A stretch of 64,000 nt of DNA from Nitrospirota bacterium (GTDB taxonomy: Bacteria; Nitrospirota; Nitrospiria; Nitrospirales; Nitrospiraceae), in the NCBI GenBank assembly GCA_030645475.1, contig JAUSMA010000015.1, forward strand, positions 186,001 to 250,000. Reading direction: 5' to 3'. This document shows positions 63,182-64,000 of this stretch, piece by piece. Each line of letters starts with the position of its first letter. Position 1 is the first letter of the stretch. The translations under genes were made by a program, and so were the position numbers. The notes beneath the pieces are model-generated. The model was given only the letters and a program-made list of their open reading frames with translations. It had not been told where the DNA came from and did no database searches.

Positions 63182-63669
63182 AAACTCTCCAATTTCATTG
63201 TGCTGTCAGGATACCCTAGCGCCAGACTGAAAGGCAATTCAAAGCCAATGAACAGGGCTTAATCGCGACAGCAGGCTCCGAAAGCCCCATTCCGAGAGCA
63301 TGAACGCTATTGAGCCCTGTATCCCTTCTCATCCAGTCCCGCATCAGATGTGATTCATCCGATCGACGAGCCACAGGCCTTTCGCTCTCGCATCCTCGCA
63401 GGGACCATGCTCGTTTCGTCGCTCGCGGTGAATACCAGAAACGGCAACGCTCACGTCACTGTCGAGTCTCATTGGTGGTGGTTTTCAGCACATGCTGGTG
63501 GGTATCAACCACGTGCCTACGCGCCCTGTGACCGAAAACGCATGTTTGCAGGGAAACCCGAATCCTTTCTACGCAGTCATGCTGGCACGCGCATTGCGAC
63601 TTACGTAGTTCAAGAGCATGTGAGGGGGCCAGGAGGAAAACACATCTCACTATCAACCAAGGAGGGTGC
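63182..63669. other. Regulatory spacer upstream of the response regulator
   Basis: This 488-nt spacer has no supported gene. It contains a near-perfect sigma-54 promoter (63583-63597). CAGCACATGCTGGTGG (about 63488) is a dyad-like segment that might be an activator site. The bolA promoter must lie near the left end. Confidence 0.5.
63583..63597 (+). promoter_or_regulatory. Sigma-54 (-24/-12) promoter candidate
   Basis: TGGCACGCGCATTGC fits the consensus TGGCAC-N5-TTGC exactly, and it lies 73 nt upstream of the ATG of the response regulator, in the same orientation. An NtrC-type activator would be needed. Confidence 0.65.
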
Positions 63670-64000
63670 CATGAGTGACTTCAAATCTGGATTCTTTGTC
63701 GGTGGAGAGGCCTGCAACGGACGGGTGTTGGTGGTGGACGATGAGCCGGATATTCGTAAAGTCGTGAAGATGACGCTGCAGAAAGCGGGCTATGATGTCC
63801 TTGAGGCTGAGAACGGTGAGAAAGCCATTGAGACGATCAACAGCGGTGAGAACCGGCTCATGCTGGATGTGATGATCTGCGATATCCGCATGCCAAAGGT
63901 CAATGGAGCCGAAGCCATCGCCTACTTCCGAAGCAACTACCCGCATGTCCCGCTCATCGTGCTGACCGGCTTCCCGGATACCGATATGGCGACCTCCTTC
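63670..64000 (+). CDS. Response regulator, receiver domain (truncated by the window)
   Basis: ATG 63670 follows AAGGAGG by 6 nt. After a short N-terminal extension, the CheY-type receiver starts VLVVDDEPDIRKVVKMTLQKAG, with acidic pair DD, phospho-acceptor Asp in DVMICDIRMPKVNG and the Thr in LIVLTGFPD. The window ends at about residue 110, so any output domain is not visible. Its own sigma-54 promoter suggests regulation by nutrient or stress-type signals. Confidence 0.93.

Overview
The window looks like a chromosomal segment of a Nitrospirota bacterium, most likely a Nitrospira. This is inferred from gene content, since there is no 16S gene or nitrite oxidoreductase here: MoxR-type CbbQ and VWA-type CbbO proteins, a lone ferredoxin:thioredoxin reductase catalytic subunit, a stand-alone NuoF-like flavoprotein with a 2Fe-2S ferredoxin, and a PuuD-like membrane protein. 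The sequence falls into an accessory half (1 to about 28.9 kb) and a core half (about 29 to 64 kb). The boundary is a tRNA-Lys gene (28951-29026, minus) with a tyrosine recombinase facing its 3' end.

Accessory half. It opens with a large HKD/PLD-nuclease plus SNF2-helicase fusion that runs off the left edge, preceded by a small unknown gene. A small HhH protein and an SOS-type cassette follow (SRAP/YedK, UmuD, UmuC). From 7.4 to 21 kb the DNA is a patchwork: an orphan phage tail-sheath C-terminal domain, one intact and two broken thermonuclease genes, an NHL-repeat lipoprotein, several Sel1-repeat/membrane proteins with duplicated 5' segments, a nonsense-mutated IS30-family element that truncates its neighbour, a PTP-type phosphatase and an integron attC-like site. 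From 21.7 to 28.9 kb lies a compact filamentous (inovirus-type) prophage. Its genes are an HTH regulator, a Rep_trans-type initiator, an ssDNA-binding-like protein, a pIII-like adhesin, a DUF2523 protein, Zot, a signal-peptide-bearing major coat protein plus several tiny membrane proteins, a RadC/JAB protein, a second HTH and the integrase.

Core half. In order: purA, tRNA-Ala, an ABC-F ATPase, a PilZ protein, rarA, folE overlapping a PTPS gene, erpA, 2Fe-2S ferredoxin with nuoF-like, a PuuD-like membrane protein, mdh and cbbO. Then come the FTR catalytic subunit, two glycine-zipper lipoproteins, yggU and cbbQ. A Cache/PAS/GAF hybrid histidine kinase follows, translationally coupled to a CxxC-DUF2156 fusion. 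Next are an ATP-grasp-like protein, glutaredoxin, a KamA-type radical SAM enzyme and dCTP deaminase, then a pair of small-molecule glycosyltransferases, an SDR with an altered catalytic site, a TA module with a frameshifted toxin, an NYN-domain protein and a Grx4/BolA pair. The window ends in a response regulator preceded by a near-perfect sigma-54 promoter.

The most striking non-coding signal is two families of dispersed hairpin repeats, with seven copies each by eye. Family I is about 125 bp with a conserved sequence throughout. Family II has a conserved core flanked by arms that differ from copy to copy yet pair with themselves. Every copy lies 3' of a gene, nearly always within about 0-80 nt of the stop codon, and within each family every copy has the same orientation relative to that gene. 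This suggests a role in forming transcript 3' ends, or insertion that depends on 3'-end structure.
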